Below, piece after piece: positions 43,356 to 50,566 of a DNA stretch of 64,000 nucleotides. The position numbers and the translations under genes were made by a program. The notes under the pieces are model-generated. The model was not told the origin of the DNA. It saw only the letters and a list, made by a program, of their open reading frames with translations, and did not search any database. This stretch comes from Eutreptiella sp. 'Long Island Sound 2002' (Eukaryota > Euglenozoa > Euglenophyceae > Eutreptiales > Eutreptiaceae): assembly GCA_964036045.1 (NCBI GenBank), contig OZ038385.1, positions 38,418,808 to 38,482,807 on the forward strand, written 5' to 3'. Positions within the stretch are counted from its first letter, which is position 1, and each line of letters begins with the position of its first letter.

Positions 43356-46300
43356 ATGTGCGCGCACGACGCACACCCAGCCACCCACTGCCAGGCCCAC
43401 GCGCACAGCCCCAACCACCGATTTTGCGCCCCGCCGACATGCAACACCCCCGCCCATCGCCGTGGGGCGTGGGCACGCCCAGCGACGCGCACGTCGCGAT
43501 CGGACGCCGGTGGTCCAGACGCGGTGCGACTGGGTCACGTGTGTGGCCCACTGCACTCGGGACCAAACACCCGAAGAGCGGCCTGCGATGCCATCGACGC
43601 TCGATTCGGAGGCCCGACCCGCGGCCCGGGCAGCGGGAATGCGCGGCGCGGTGGATGTGGTGGCTCAGGGGCCTCGGGCACCGCGCCCAGCCGCCGCCCC
43701 CTCTCCCCTGCAGGGCGTGCTGCTGATGGTGTTCCTGCTGCTGTTTTGGATGGACCCCTTCGGCGGCAACCAGTGGCTCTCTCTGCCCGGCGGGGCCGCG
43801 ACCTACGCCATGCAGGCGGAGTACGGGAACGCGAGCGGCGTCCAGGACTTCCTGTTCGCCCTCGCCACGACCCGTATGTTCTGTTCTGTGCCCTGGGGCT
43901 TCCCTTCGCGGCGCGCCGCGCGTGCACCGCATGCGCACCTCAGCCTCAGGCCTGCGCTTCATTTTTTTTTGGGAAATGGTCCCCCCCCCCCCCCCAGGGG
44001 ATGCATTAGAAGGGGGGGGGGGCACCCCGTAAAGGAGCAACAACCAGACGGAATGTCACACAGGGGGGCACCCCCCCCTCCAGGGCGCCCAGCGCATGCC
44101 CAGTCACTGTCTCCCTGACGGCAGATGCCAGCTTGAATGGCATTTGTAACCGACAGTAACCGCCCCCAACCGGTTTGGCAACCTCCTCCAAACGCCCGTC
44201 TAACCGCCTCTGGGGCGGCCTCTGATGTCCCTTCCCTTCTAATGCGTCCCCCCCCCACCCCCACCAGAGCAAAGCAGCTGGACAGAGGCCCGCCAGCACA
44301 GGGCACAGGCACCGCCACGCACTTCTTCGGAAGGCGTGTGCCCCGTCGGCCCCGCCGCGTGGCGGACCCGGTCAGTGCGGTGCCCCTCGCCTGGCCCTTC
44401 CACCGGAGGCAGTCCGTGAGCCCGGAAGACTCTCTTCGGATCGGAGAGCCAACCCCCCCCCCCCCCCCAGACCAAAGGGACCATCGTGGGAAAGGAGGCA
44501 ATTTTCAATCGGGAAAATCTGGTCGGGCCATTTTTTGGTGCACAAACCCCCCCTCCCCCCCCCCTCTTCCAACGCCCCCCGTTAGGCACCGCCCTGCCCA
44601 GCCCACCACCTGCGCTGCCTCCAACGGCCACACGCAAACGAGGCCGCGTTGGCCCCGCCGCTGCGGTGCCATGCCGCCCGACCGGGCGGGGCCGGGGGCG
44701 AGTCCCGACCCGAGGGGGGGGGGCGTCGGGCCGGCGCGGAGCCGTCCTCGGCGCAAGGGCGTCGTGGGTGACCCTGTGCGCCGGGGAGGGGCCGGGACCG
44801 GAGCCCTGGTGCCCGGAAATGGCCCGGGTCCGCTACCGCTGCCTCCGCCAACGTTCGAGCGGCGGCTTTCTGATACAGCGGGAGGGGGGGGGGGTCAGAC
44901 ATGTATTGGAATGGCTAACAACTGTAGGAGGAGGAGGTAGCCCCCCCCCCCCCTCCCCTGGACCCCCCCCCCTCAGACGCCCCCCCCCCCTCCCGTTCCG
45001 CTGTTTGAGGCAAAATTTTCTTCCGCGCCTTCGGCGCAAGAGATCTAAGCTGAAAAATTTAGGCTGGGGTAGGGGGGACCATAGGAGGAGGGCCCCCACG
45101 GCCAAACCCCCCTCCTCAAAGCCCCTCCCCTCCCCTCCTCTCTTCCAATACGTCTCTGGGGGAGGCGGTACGGGGATTACTTCGCAGGGAAAGTCCCCGG
45201 GGAAAACTTTCGCCGCCCTTTGGAACCCCCAAAGGGCCAACTACCTCACGCACGCCCTGCCGTGCCCTGCCCTGCCGGCGCCCCTAAATATCGCCAGGGG
45301 ATCATTTGGCCGCCTTCCTTCAAGACGAAATTTCCCCACGACATGACCCCCGCCCGAAATCCCCCCCTTCTTCCCCCGGGAAGGAGGAATGGCCGTACAC
45401 CGCAGGAGGAGGGGATGTCACCCCCCCTGGACCCTCCACCCACGGACCAAAGTGACCATCGCGGGAAAAAACGAAATTTACCGTTGGAACAATCGGGTCG
45501 GGCCATTGTTGGTACACAAACTTTTGCCCCCCCCCCCCCCCCCCCGCATGGACTCGGAGGGTGCATCCGGACGCCCCTGGTCAACGGCACGGGCAACAGC
45601 CCGTCTCCGGGACAACCGACCCCCGGAGTAGTCAAACAGGACAAGTCATCCGGGGGCTCCGTTGACACAACCAAAACACGTTCGGACCCACAGAGGGTCC
45701 GGATGTGCAGTGGCGAGAGGCCAATAGGCGCCGCCAAAGGCAAACAATCAGATACCGAGGCCTTGTGCCAACCCCCCAACCCCTCCCCCCCCTCCAATAC
45801 TTCCCTGCCCCCCCCCCACCCCCTCCAATACTTCCCTGCCCCCCCCCCCCACCCCCTCCCCTGTGGCCCTCCCGGTTGTCCCGAGGGCTGCTGCCCCGCC
45901 TCGTCTGCCAGAAAGCCATTGCACTGATTACTACGATTTCTTTGAGTCGGACACCGCCGCTCATGACTTCGACCGCCTCCACAACCCGGACAACCTGGTG
46001 TACGGGTACTGCAGCCTGGGCTGGCTTGCGGCCCTGCTGGTCGTGGCCACCCTGATCCTCGTCGCTGTCGTATGTCGCCCCTCCACCGGCGCGCGGGAGG
46101 AGGGCCGTCGGGCGGAAGGGGGCGCGCAGGCGGGCCCTGGGGCCCGGGCACAGGAGCGGGTACCGGCGGTGGGGACCAGCGAGTGGGTCGTCCAGTGGCA
46201 CTGAAAACATTTTGAAATACGACTTTTGCCAAAACCCGTTCGTGGGATCTCAGGATGGCTTTGGGGGATCATTTGGGGACAATGCGGGGACTGTGCCACC

Positions 46301-48097
46301 CCTGGGGACGTGCAAGGTCCATGTGGGCAGGGCCATAGGCCCACCGAAATCCCAGCGATTGCTGTTTTAATGTTGTTTAGATGCCCTTCAACATTTTGAA
46401 AATCGGTTGATAGATCAAGTGCAGGTGTGAGCGCCATATACCCCCCCGCCTTTTTAGGGGGTGGGCCGTGTCGCATACCCCAATCTATGAAAGCGGATGT
46501 CTGAATGGGGAAGCGGGTGGGGGGGGCCGGGAGCGATGGACCTCTGATGGACCCCTTTGAAGCGCGGGCCCCATCACGTCTGGTCCAACCAGAGTTCGGC
46601 GACGGCCAGCACCGACGGGGGGAGGGGGGAGTTGGGGATCGCAGTTTTTCTGCGATTTCCCGCCATTTTTCGCACTTGCATTTGACGCTCCCTGACCGCA
46701 ATCCCCCCCCCCCCCCAAAGGGCCAGCTCCGCACGCACAGGGGCAGCAACACGATGGCTGGGCTGCAGGAAGGCGGAGATATGATGGTCCAGCAGAACCC
46801 CCCCCCCCCCCCGGTCGCGCACAGGCTGGGGCCCGATGATGCAGCGGCAGTTGGGTCTGACCGGACAAGAATGGCGGACTGTGCGGTGTGCGTGTGGGGC
46901 AGGGCGGGCCTTTATTAACAAGATTTTTGCTTTTACTCCGGACCGCCCTACAACGACCGTCCACTGGACCGGCGGGAAACCGCCAACTGCCGGTAGTCGA
47001 CCACCAATCGCCAGCGGTTCATGGCCCATGTTTTGTGCGTTGAGTACCAACTGCGGGTGAAGGGCCATGTGTGTTCTCGGTACCAACGGCACATTTTTGG
47101 ATGGATGCATCACCGGAGGGCGTGACGGTTTGCTGGGAGGTGTAGGGGCGCGCCAGGGCCCACCACAGCGCCAGGAAGACGAAGTAGACGGCGGTGGTGA
47201 CTGGGACGAGGAACAGGAGGGCGGGGGGGGTGGAGCGCAGGGCGTCCCTTGGCTGTGTGCCGCGCGCTCCGTGTGAAGTGGTTGCTCTCTCCGCAGCGGT
47301 GGGCACGTGCTCTGGGCCTTGTGACTGGGGAGGCTTGCCATAGGACATCGTGCCCACTGCTGGTTCCTGTGGTGTAAGGGGGGGCTTTAGGGAGAGCGTA
47401 CGGCCCGGGGGGTGGGGTGGGGGGGCTTGGGGGGCCTTGGGGGCAGCTTCGCGCACGTCGGAGACGACAGCCCCCCATTTGAGGGTTGAAAAAAGGGGTT
47501 TGTCTCTCCCTCTCTCTTTCTCCAACGAGCCTCCGAATCGACGCCCCCCCGCAGTCAACAACGAGGAAGGCAAGGCAAGACCGTTAGATCAGGGGCACGA
47601 GGGGGGGAGGGGCCGATGGGCACCGCCGCCGGTGGAGGGGGAGGGGCCAAGGGAAGGGCAAGGGTCAGTGGCGAGAGGCCAATGGGCACCATCCGCTGCA
47701 TACACCAATGCACTGCAGACGGCATGCCCCCCCCCCCCCCGGCGCCCGAACCCCCTGTCGGCGGGTGAGTAAGGGCCGCGCCCACGGGAGCCCTTTTGAG
47801 GGGGCGGGGGATGGTCCGGAAAGGGGGGCTCGAACGCCCCTCCCTTCCCGCCCCCGTTGCCGCTTCGCCGCGCCGGCGGACGCCTTGCCTTCCCCTCCCT
47901 CCCTGGGCTCGCCCCCTCGGCAGACCTCCTCCTGCGTGCGCCCTCTGCCTTGACGGCCCACCTCATGTCCCGCGGGTCCACAGCTGCTGCTGCTGCTGCT
48001 GACCATCTTCTCCCTCACCAAGTCTTTGAGTCCGGAGGATGGTCCGTCCCAAGCGGCAGACGGGGCCGTGTCAGAGGCATCGGGCCCTTACTATTGA
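27109..48097 (+). CDS. Large di-cysteine-repeat, multi-pass membrane protein (unknown family, galaxin-like motifs)
   Basis: I assembled this gene from about 24 small plus-strand exons, most phase 0 with NCAG acceptors and GTATGT-like donors; the product is about 1,000 residues. It starts with signal peptide MGRVVGLGLCFILGLITG. The extracellular part has paired cysteines in many exons: MSCC, SCCGYKPYAPVNETCC, QCCYLTKYP, QCCDDGT, QCCPVNG, ECCLQRF, TCCNGVLC, LCCNNTCC. Galaxins of corals show such di-Cys repeats; the likeness is in spacing only. The C-terminal exons carry four to six hydrophobic helices, then the tail SPEDGPSQAADGAVSEASGPYY and a stop. Probably a cell-surface or endomembrane protein. 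Some exons are surely missing, notably where phases do not join (about 32454-33496, 36883-37246, 39294-39814, 41004-42022). Gene model confidence is moderate; most individual exons are strong. Confidence 0.75.
27232..27591 (+). CDS. Di-cysteine gene exon 2
   Basis: It encodes ACGQSSSFPRTQTIAGIDSE, then SYRTAYFSFWNTLSGN, TTTLDITFVQTLSSS and YSCSEYGPPLVENMSCC. The frame closes at a TAG at 27606, so the donor lies before it. GTGCTC at 27592 or GTCCTC at 27562 both give the phase 1 needed by the next exon. The exact end is uncertain. Confidence 0.65.
27764..27921 (+). CDS. Di-cysteine gene exon 3
   Basis: Acceptor CTAG, donor CAG|GTGTGC, phase 1 in and phase 0 out. It reads SHSCIRFDSTTASALGNCRC, then NVQTSDNPRYTYSVNGSTID. 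Three cysteines and an N-glycosylation sequon (NGS) fit a luminal location. Confidence 0.75.
28033..28086 (+). CDS. Di-cysteine gene exon 4
   Basis: The 18 codons RFSDAADVSNTMPTFAVY are phase 0 at both ends, with acceptor GTAG and donor GTAAAA. A later GTAAGG donor at 28116 would break the frame into exon 5, so the earlier one is preferred. Confidence 0.6.
28389..28478 (+). CDS. Di-cysteine gene exon 5
   Basis: Acceptor TTGCAG, donor ATG|GTAAGT (a near-perfect consensus), phase 0. It encodes FTIPTWVYFPHQPYEYQ and MRTYRKLCLM. The other two frames hit stops. Confidence 0.7.
28479..29831. other. Intron of di-cysteine gene, no exon recognised
   Basis: Lower-GC sequence. A frame around 28833-29045 is open and includes AQCIICRGDVPMWGLKN but lacks clear splice sites. 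There is a G run and a C run at about 29143-29180. Confidence 0.4.
29832..29945 (+). CDS. Di-cysteine gene exon 6
   Basis: Acceptor GCGCAG, donor TAT|GTATGT, phase 0, 38 codons: EPSGGYGSWIDTTVWIAVVY, then ACNGTYPCGTVDTSVLGY. It has two cysteines and an NGT sequon. Confidence 0.82.
30406..30492 (+). CDS. Di-cysteine gene exon 7
   Basis: Acceptor TTCGCAG, donor CTG|GTATGC, phase 0, 29 codons: LPPSPTAYNATLPDSSYAG then TWPCNAADML, with one NAT sequon. Confidence 0.8.
30832..30981 (+). CDS. Di-cysteine gene exon 8
   Basis: Acceptor CCGCAG, donor ATG|GTAGCC, phase 0, 50 codons: GAFYDFSTTATPTLVDTGTI, ADEYCWGESFEMYQARMLRT and SCCGFDSSNM. This is a typical C-x(n)-CC module. Confidence 0.85.
31163..31324 (+). 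CDS. Di-cysteine gene exon 9 (start uncertain)
   Basis: The 3' part HNTIFAPTKDQTVALAGNYQ and DLDVVPLTDR ends at a good donor, AGA|GTACGT, phase 0. Three in-frame AGs at 31156, 31162 and 31168 could be the acceptor. The upstream reading ECVACVAVV is plausible but not certain. Confidence 0.55.
31458..31710 (-). mobile_element. hAT-type MITE, copy 2
   Basis: This 253-bp element begins CAGGGCCGTCCTTAAG and ends CTTAAGGACAGCCCTG; the inverted repeats match at 15 of 16 positions. It is flanked by GGGGACAT (31450-31457) and GGGGACAC (31711-31718), a 7/8 match. The interior (CAACCGCC)n tract is the complement of that in 16695-16953, and the whole element aligns with that copy in inverted orientation. 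It lies in an intron of the di-cysteine gene. Confidence 0.88.
32098..32256 (+). CDS. Di-cysteine gene exon 10
   Basis: Acceptor TTCGCAG, donor CGG|GTATGT, phase 0, 53 codons. GVCFDPEISSCCGYKPYAP, VNETCCSRPNARINN and CKCSSASATSDCQER contain two CC pairs 13 residues apart. This is the most galaxin-like module in the gene. Confidence 0.87.
32344..32453 (+). CDS. Di-cysteine gene, possible exon 11
   Basis: Acceptor TTCCAG and a GTATGA at 32454 bracket an open stretch. The frame rich in cysteine reads SCVCSKFRERSSCGTGCPCG but needs phase 2 on entry, whereas exon 10 leaves phase 0. The phase-0 frame (DLMCLFKVSRTFFLRHR) is less like its neighbours. Reading frame unresolved. Confidence 0.35.
33497..33595 (+). 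CDS. Di-cysteine gene exon 12
   Basis: Acceptor CTTTAG, donor GCG|GTACGG, phase 0, 33 codons: GATTITATDGRSGGDTDT, then SQQCCYLTKYPELDA. Confidence 0.8.
34077..34166 (+). mobile_element. Family A element, 5'-truncated copy A1
   Basis: About 90 bp, from GCGACCCGACGCACCATGCG to the common terminus GGAATGTCACACAGGGGGG. It abuts the next, longer copy across a G run, so two family members are arranged head to tail. Confidence 0.82.
34179..35169 (+). mobile_element. Family A element, long copy A2 with open reading frame
   Basis: About 990 bp, roughly 99% identical by eye to 49574-50566. One frame is open throughout (34245-35174, 309 codons) and encodes an Arg/Gly/Gln-rich basic protein (HSRQGGGAQQGGRGNWN). 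Near its C-terminus it has an imperfect tandem motif, YANYWAPLTRKRH and YANYWAPRTRKRHQQ (the first Y is H in one repeat). The 3' end is shared with five shorter copies, while the 5' ends differ: the truncation pattern of target-primed retrotransposition. No reverse transcriptase is encoded. The frame may be an ORF1/gag-like remnant or simply lack stops because of base composition. Confidence 0.8.
35333..35425 (+). other. Possible tRNA-derived (box A) sequence
   Basis: TGGCTCAGTGGTCAGAG is a good pol III box A. A degenerate box B (GTCCGATCCC, about 25 bp later, or GGTCGAGCCC further on) follows. No tRNA fold is convincing. Confidence 0.25.
35848..36059 (+). mobile_element. Family A element, truncated copy A3
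   Basis: About 210 bp corresponding to the 3' fifth of the long copies, from CTGACGCGCAAACGGCACAT through GCAGCGGCCGACAGAACGCA to GGAATGTCACGCAGGGGGG. It follows a run of T and G. Confidence 0.82.
36326..36398 (+). CDS. Di-cysteine gene exon 13
   Basis: Acceptor TTGGCAG, donor TACG|GTATGG, phase 0 in and phase 1 out. MDRDGECFNTSDTLDQCCDD, GTVY is a compact C-x(n)-CC module. Confidence 0.78.
36797..36833. repeat. (CG)n(TG)n microsatellite
   Basis: Alternating CG then TG dinucleotides directly upstream of the acceptor of the next exon, where they may act as or replace a polypyrimidine tract. Confidence 0.85.
36841..36882 (+). CDS. Di-cysteine gene exon 14 (end uncertain, possible GC donor)
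   Basis: The acceptor GTGCAG joins in phase to exon 13, giving GMTEGLPKDCMRAA. The following exon requires phase 1. The only in-phase exit I see is a GC donor, CTG|GCACTG, at 36883; no phase-1 GT is available before the frame loses protein character. GC-AG introns are common in dinoflagellates, but this boundary is weak. Confidence 0.45.
37014..37059. repeat. (GT)n microsatellite
   Basis: About 22 GT dinucleotides in an intron of the di-cysteine gene, on the coding strand. Confidence 0.92.
37247..37434 (+). CDS. Di-cysteine gene exon 15
   Basis: Acceptor TCTCAG, donor CAG|GTGTGT, phase 1 in and phase 0 out, 62 codons. PGTSQCCPVNGVQTLDTPCP, CNLDSQCASYGGATYECCLQ and RFPVEWTTGQGLEAIVTSD contain two CC pairs and three further cysteines. 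Confidence 0.85.
38380..38493 (+). CDS. Di-cysteine gene exon 16
   Basis: Acceptor TTCCCAG, donor GTT|GTATGT, phase 0, 38 codons: CNPYANWPTGTGAAADQFCF, then GQCFNTEYQTCCNGVLCV. Six cysteines including one pair. Confidence 0.86.
39221..39293 (+). CDS. Di-cysteine gene, possible exon 17
   Basis: EVCIPNKPISSISCAAMVAF, TECC ends at a GTATGT donor and has the family's C-x(n)-CC pattern. The acceptor (CGCGAG) is weak, and the exit phase (1) does not meet the next exon, so a further exon would be needed. Confidence 0.5.
39815..39949 (+). CDS. Di-cysteine gene exon 18
   Basis: Acceptor CCGCAG, donor CAG|GTCCGT, phase 0, 45 codons: REFDLCCNNTCCNRFTSTCK and TVDPNNYGVAYEVCSAQ. Two CC pairs lie only three residues apart, with an NNT sequon between them. 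Confidence 0.85.
40340..40490 (+). CDS. Di-cysteine gene exon 19 (start uncertain)
   Basis: WWDQMGCKTSMFHATSAPLG, TIPFPCYMHCSLVLVYYCES and HNAMQ end at CAA|GTAGTG, phase 0. The nearest acceptor, TCTAG at 40339, enters in a phase that exon 18 does not supply, so the 5' boundary or an intervening exon is unresolved. Confidence 0.55.
40942..41003 (+). CDS. Di-cysteine gene exon 20
   Basis: Acceptor AATAG, donor CAG|GTAGAA, phase 0 in and phase 2 out: DDRVRERLPKFNGGTNYFFL. The next identified exon enters in phase 0, so at least one exon between 41004 and 42022 is missing from this model. Confidence 0.65.
42023..42202 (+). CDS. Di-cysteine gene exon 21 (first transmembrane helices)
   Basis: Acceptor CTGCAG, donor GTG|GTATGG, phase 0, 60 codons. 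QFYIFVLPTFLIFMTLASFG with GGVAYVTRR forms one membrane helix followed by positive charges. SVAVYVAGFIV begins a second one. Confidence 0.88.
42821..42937 (+). CDS. Di-cysteine gene exon 22 (transmembrane)
   Basis: Acceptor CCGCAG, donor CTG|GTGTGC, phase 0, 39 codons: FASVPFFFSPAWKYGVVAIV, then IALLVMLTAASRAPGVKLL. YGVVAIVIALLVMLTAA is a membrane helix. Confidence 0.88.
43307..43357. repeat. (CA)n(CG)n(CA)n microsatellite
   Basis: Compound alternating tract in the intron after exon 22 of the di-cysteine gene. Confidence 0.9.
43714..43873 (+). CDS. Di-cysteine gene exon 23 (transmembrane)
   Basis: Acceptor CTGCAG, donor ACCC|GTATGT, phase 0 in and phase 1 out, 53 codons. GVLLMVFLLLFWMDPFGGN is a membrane helix. 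A loop WLSLPGGAATYAMQAEYGNA and DFLFALATT follow. Confidence 0.87.
43998..44250 (-). mobile_element. TIR element family B, copy B3, with nested family A insertion
   Basis: Starts GGGATGCATTAGAAGGG and ends CCCTTCTAATGCGTCCC. Internal landmarks match copy B2. A 46-bp tail of family A (44023-44068) interrupts it, and the sequence GGGGGGCACCCC recurs on both sides of the insertion. Confidence 0.78.
44023..44068 (+). mobile_element. Family A element, minimal copy A4 nested in B3
   Basis: Only GTAAAGGAGCAACAACCAGA plus CGGAATGTCACACAGGGGGG, the last bases of family A, is present. The target GGGGGGCACCCC is duplicated around it. This fixes the family's 3' end and shows extreme 5' truncation. Confidence 0.8.
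44440..44560. repeat. Dispersed repeat family F, copy 3 (inverted)
   Basis: CAGACCAAAGGGACCATCGT, then GGGAAAGGAGGCAATTTTCA and GGTCGGGCCATTTTTTGGTG. It aligns with copy 4 at 45395-45545 and with the complement of copies 1 and 2. It is bounded by C runs. Confidence 0.7.
45395..45545. repeat. Dispersed repeat family F, copy 4 (inverted)
   Basis: ACGGACCAAAGTGACCATCG, then CGGGAAAAAACGAAATTTAC and GGTCGGGCCATTGTTGGTAC. It ends in a run of at least 17 C. Confidence 0.7.
45787..45850. repeat. C-rich tandem duplication
   Basis: CCCCCTCCAATACTTCCCTG is repeated twice about 37 bp apart within C runs, just upstream of the next exon, where it supplies a pyrimidine-rich tract. Confidence 0.7.
45912..46069 (+). 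CDS. Di-cysteine gene exon 24 (transmembrane)
   Basis: Acceptor CTGCCAG, donor GTC|GTATGT, phase 1 in (completing a Gln codon from exon 23) and phase 0 out. SHCTDYYDFFESDTAAHDFD, then LVYGYCSLGWLAALLVVAT and LILVAV, which begins a long helix continued by the last exon. Confidence 0.87.
46070..47983. other. Last intron of di-cysteine gene
   Basis: No plus-strand exon recognised. Contains C and G runs at 46700-46815 and a minus-strand ORF with one membrane helix (47019-47348). Confidence 0.45.
47019..47348 (-). CDS. Small membrane-protein-like ORF antisense within intron (unrecognised)
   Basis: From MSYGKPPQSQGPEHVPT the frame is open for 109 residues. Its middle, LLFLVPVTTAVYFVFLALWW followed by ALARPYTSQQTVTP, is a convincing membrane helix with flanking polar residues. 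A CCCAG just before the TTAVYF segment could instead be a splice acceptor, making this one exon of a longer minus-strand gene. No homologue recognised. GC-rich sequence can yield such frames by chance. Confidence 0.35.
   Translation of the reverse strand: MSYGKPPQSQGPEHVPTAAERATTSHGARGTQPRDALRSTPPALLFLVPVTTAVYFVFLALWWALARPYTSQQTVTPSGDASIQKCAVGTENTHGPSPAVGTQRTKHGP
47984..48097 (+). CDS. Di-cysteine gene last exon (stop codon)
   Basis: The acceptor TCCACAG enters in phase 0 after exon 24 and gives LLLLLLTIFSLTKSLSPEDG, PSQAADGAVSEASGPYY and a TGA at 48095-48097. The six Leu codons are a (CTG)6 run completing the final helix. The short acidic, Ser-rich tail would be on the far side of the membrane. 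Confidence 0.78.
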   Translation: MLLLLLTIFSLTKSLSPEDGPSQAADGAVSEASGPYY

Positions 48098-48370
48098 GCA
48101 CCTCGACGCAGGGGATCGGCACGGTCCCCTGACCTCGCCGCAGGCGCGCGCCGGGCGTGCCTTGCGGGCAGGGCTCCTCTCGACAACTCAGGACCGCTGG
48201 GGTAGGGGGTTGGGGGGGTGGGAGCACCCCCTCCCCCTGCCCTTGGAGCCCCCCCCCTCAAAAAGATTGGGCCAAATTTTCTTCGCCACTTATTTTAGAC
48301 CAAAAATTTTCTTCGGCGCTTTTGGCGCCTCTAAAAACTAAGGTGGGGGGGTGTGTGGGGGGGGGGGGGG

Positions 48371-48655
48371 GGCAGCAAAAATAGTCAAACGACCCCCACA
48401 ACAACCAGCACAACCTCAATGCGCCAATTATTGGGCGCCGCTGACGCGCCAATGGCACATCCCGCCACATTCAGCACAGCCCCGGCACACCAACTACTGG
48501 GCTCCGCGAACGCGGAAACGACACCAGCAAGAGCACCGGCCGCAGCGGCTGACAGAACGCAGCGACCCGACGCAACATGCGGAGGGAAGAACGGGTGACC
48601 GTCCAGGGTCCTGTGAAGGAGCAACAACCCGACGGAATGTCACACGGGGGGGGGG
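48371..48655 (+). mobile_element. Family A element, truncated copy A5
   Basis: About 285 bp matching the 3' third of the long copies, from CAGCAAAAATAGTCAAACGA to GGAATGTCACACGGGGGG. It begins and ends at G runs. Confidence 0.82.
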
Positions 48656-48719
48656 GCTGGACCCCCCCCCCCCTTTTCAAAGGAGCCCTGCTTGCGTGAC
48701 GGGTTTGGTTGTCCCGCTT

Positions 48720-48845
48720 TGGTGATGGCAACATCCGGACCGCCCTTGGCGGTTAATCCCCAACCGCCGACGGTAAAACCTCAACCGCCGATGCTGAGCC
48801 GCCAACCGCCCACCTTTGATGGCCAACCGATGACTAGCGACGGTT
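48720..48845. repeat. GGCGGTT/AACCGCC-rich stretch
   Basis: Several AACCGCC and GGCGGTT motifs within 120 bp, similar to the interior of the hAT MITEs and to 43083-43165. Probably a decayed related element without readable ends. Confidence 0.45.
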
Positions 48846-49573
48846 GTTGGCAATGGTCTCGGGGTTTTCTATGAAAATGGCAGCTTTTGAACGCCGTACC
48901 GCTTTGCGCCGCCATTTTTCCTTCGTGCCCCATGGGCCCGTGGGCAGTGGTACCAATTTGGAACTGCAAGGGACACGAACTGTCGTTTTCTCATTGAGGC
49001 AAGGCCCGGGCGCGCGCCTCCAGCCGCCGCCACACGCCAGAGGGCGTGCACAGAAGCCGCGCTCGATGGTGTGGGACGTGCTTTGGGGATCCGAATGGCT
49101 GCGTTGCCTCCGCAGACCAGAAGGCCCCCGTCTCACAGTCCCACACGCCCGGCGGCCCCCCCGAAAATCGACGTCCCCCCCAAAAAAAACAGCGGGGCAT
49201 CCCCCACGGCCACGGGATGCCACGGCGCAGCAGGAGGGCCCCGCCGTCCCACAGTACATCGCCGGCCTCCATTTGCCAAGTCTTGCCGAGCACCGGCGGG
49301 TGACTGACGAGGGGGGGGGGGGTGCCCCTTGCACCACCCAACTGCGAGTGGGACAACCCAACAGCCACAATGGGATGCAGGGAGCGACATGCTACCCCCC
49401 TGGCGCCGCAGACCAGAAGCAGTGAGCAGGCCAGCAGAAAAAGAAAGAGCCCGAAACTGGGAGGAACGCATGCAGCAAAACAGCTGGGCACAAGGCCGCC
49501 CTACACACGGCAGGGAGACGAGCCCCAACAGGACACACAACAAGACACAAGGGAACTATGAGGTGCGAGCACT

Positions 49574-50566
49574 GCAGCAACCACCAAATGCAGCACACGC
49601 CGAGCGAGCCATCAGCAAACACCCCCCCTCCCTCTACAAGGTGCCCACGTACTCCAAAAGGGCGGGGGCTGCGCCCCGCGCTCCGGGAGGTGCCCGCCAC
49701 GGGGGTGGCAACAGGGCCGTGAACAGCCAACCGGGCACGGGGCAGTCCACGTTGTATGGAGATGTGAAATCCTCGTATGGGGGGGCAGGCGGGTGGGACA
49801 GGAGGGGGTGCGCGACATGGGCACCCAGCAGCGCCACCAGACAGGGGGAGGAGCAACACAGACACACAGAACGCGGGAGCCACACCAGGAGGGACAAGGG
49901 CAGGCACAGCAGACAAGGAGGAGGGGCACAGCAAGGCGGGAGAGGCAACTGGAACAGCGGGAACAGAGAACCAGAATGGAGCGGATGGCAGAGCGTGCGC
50001 ATGGGAGGCAGCGACAATAAAGGGGATGGCTTGGCCAGCCAACCCCGTCGCTACCGGGTGCCAGGGCAACCCCTGCTCAACCGGCATCAGGTGGGGGGTG
50101 TCTCCCGCAGCCCAGATGGGCTGTCTGCGCAACAGGAGTGGGAGCCCATCAGGGGCAGGCCAACCGTGAGGGGGAAAAGAACATATGGTGGACGGCCCGG
50201 ACAGCGCGTGGAGGAACAGGGCACCTGGGCCGCACAGAAACACAGCGAGGCAGGCAATGGACGGCCTGTGGACAGAGGTGTGTGGACAGCAAAAACAGTC
50301 AAACGACCTCGGCAACAACCAGCACATCCTCAATACGCCAACTATTGGGCGCCGTTGACACGCAAACGGCACACCATGCCACATTCAGCACAGTCCCAAC
50401 ACACCAACCACTGGGCTCCGCGAACGCGGAAACGACACCAGCAAGAGCACCGGCCGCAGCGGCCGACAGAAAGTAGCGACCCGACGCAACATGCGAAGGG
50501 AAGAACGGGTGACCGTCCAGGGCCCCGTAAAGGAGCAACAACCAGACGGAATGTCACACAGGGGGG
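49574..50566 (+). mobile_element. Family A element, long copy A6 with open reading frame
   Basis: About 990 bp, about eleven mismatches from 34179-35169 on visual comparison. The same basic, Arg/Gln/Gly-rich frame is intact and extends upstream (49329-50648, 439 codons), including NWEERMQQNSWAQGRPTHGR before the shared part. The 5' end of the element may therefore lie upstream of the aligned region. The terminus GGAATGTCACACAGGGGGG is the family's common 3' end. Confidence 0.82.
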
